Below, piece after piece: positions 33,611-34,021 of a stretch of 34,021 nucleotides of DNA (positions within the stretch are counted from its first letter, which is position 1; every line of letters starts with the position of its first letter). The translations under genes were made by a program, and so were the position numbers. The notes beneath the pieces are model-generated. The model ran no database searches. It saw only the letters and a list, made by a program, of their open reading frames with translations, and had not been told where the DNA came from. The stretch comes from CAYGUK01 sp964352985 (lineage in GTDB: Bacteria; Pseudomonadota; Gammaproteobacteria; JAHCLG01). The stretch lies in NCBI GenBank assembly GCA_964352985.1, contig CAYGUK010000037.1:1-34021 (forward strand), read 5' to 3'.

Positions 33611-34021
33611 ATGCCCATTAGTTACCAAATAAACTACGACACGTTAGTTAAGGCACTCAACAATCATGGAAATTTACTACCGTTAGTTATTCAAGCAATC
33701 GACAAATATCTAGATGGTTTAGAAGGTAGTTATTTTAGAAAAAAAGGGGAAGCGAGAGCCAATAATCTATATACGAGGCTCAATAGAGGAAAATTGAATA
33801 ACGCGCTTATCATTCTTCGTATTTCAGAAACATTGTGTAAAAAAAATGAAGGCAATGAAAATCTCGATTCATTAAAAACTGTCATTCTTACCGAGATCTT
33901 ACACAACTTAAAACTTAACAACTGCATCAGATTAGAAAATAGTGAAGGCGAAAAAGCTTATGACGTCTTTTTACAATTGTATCAAGAATATTCGAAAATA
34001 TTTGAAAAATCCGAAAATCAA
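33611..34021 (+). CDS. Unrecognised protein, cut by the window edge
   Basis: An open frame of 137 codons from the ATG at 33611 to the last base of the window with no stop, so the gene continues beyond. An AAGATG stretch stands about ten bases before the start, a weak ribosome site. The visible part is mostly helical and polar (YDTLVKALNNHGNLLPLVI, then RLNRGKLNNALIILRI), soluble, without signal peptide. I do not recognise it. Like its neighbour it is an orphan in an AT-rich stretch, so the right end of the window may be the start of another variable region. The minus-strand frame across 33730-33927 is a shadow of it. Confidence 0.6.
   Translation, partial: MPISYQINYDTLVKALNNHGNLLPLVIQAIDKYLDGLEGSYFRKKGEARANNLYTRLNRGKLNNALIILRISETLCKKNEGNENLDSLKTVILTEILHNLKLNNCIRLENSEGEKAYDVFLQLYQEYSKIFEKSENQ

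Overview
The window looks like chromosomal DNA of an AT-rich gammaproteobacterium. The rppH-ptsP-lgt gene order, a split hut locus, type IV minor pilins, ubiA and dapB fit that class. Low GC, an Opa/Omp25-like surface protein and several orphan genes suggest a host-associated lineage such as Legionellales or a Coxiella relative. That placement is inference; no marker here proves it.

Layout, left to right. (1) Positions 1-4300: a very AT-rich foreign segment with a giant double-MFS transporter, a DUF4224 protein and a tyrosine integrase, abutting the 3' end of a tRNA-Thr(TGT) gene. It is probably the tRNA-proximal end of an integrated island that continues left of the window. (2) 4320-6150: coaX and birA, overlapping by 4 bases. 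(3) 6370-10230: a betB-like aldehyde dehydrogenase overlapping hutI, divergent from hutG; hutH and hutU are not in the window. (4) 10231-10561: a gene-free AT-rich stretch with two perfect DnaA-box 9-mers, one near match and a 19-bp palindrome, leading into a 76-residue orphan gene. (5) 10949-11833: an acidic protein resembling cadherin-like/RTX repeat modules. (6) 11840-13725: an AAA+ ATPase fused to a PD-(D/E)XK-like nuclease domain, preceded by two related long palindromes that contain its promoter. It sits between leftover 3' ends of the genes on either side. (7) 13722-16079: a four-gene minor-pilin operon. (8) 16294-18621: a giant outer-membrane protein that looks like three fused barrels. 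(9) 18657-19998: a truncated haemoglobin with a ferredoxin reductase. (10) 19993-25283, leftward: rppH, ptsP, a TSUP permease, lgt and a degenerate alpha/beta hydrolase. (11) 25454-27186: FecCD-type permease and ATPase without a binding protein. (12) 27284-32196: a YyaL/DUF255 protein, ubiA, dapB and a fatty-acid desaturase. (13) 32532-end: two unrecognised genes, the last cut by the window edge.

How the parts work together: birA and coaX serve cofactor metabolism. hutI and hutG carry out the last two steps of histidine breakdown to glutamate. The haemoglobin and reductase could form a two-component NO or O2 chemistry pair. rppH, ptsP and lgt are a conserved housekeeping block. The least explained part is the ATPase-nuclease with its double palindrome. 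Its flanks carry in-frame relics of a second copy of both neighbouring genes, so this locus appears to have once held two gene pairs that were collapsed or invaded. The DnaA-box cluster before the 76-residue orphan is the second signal worth testing.
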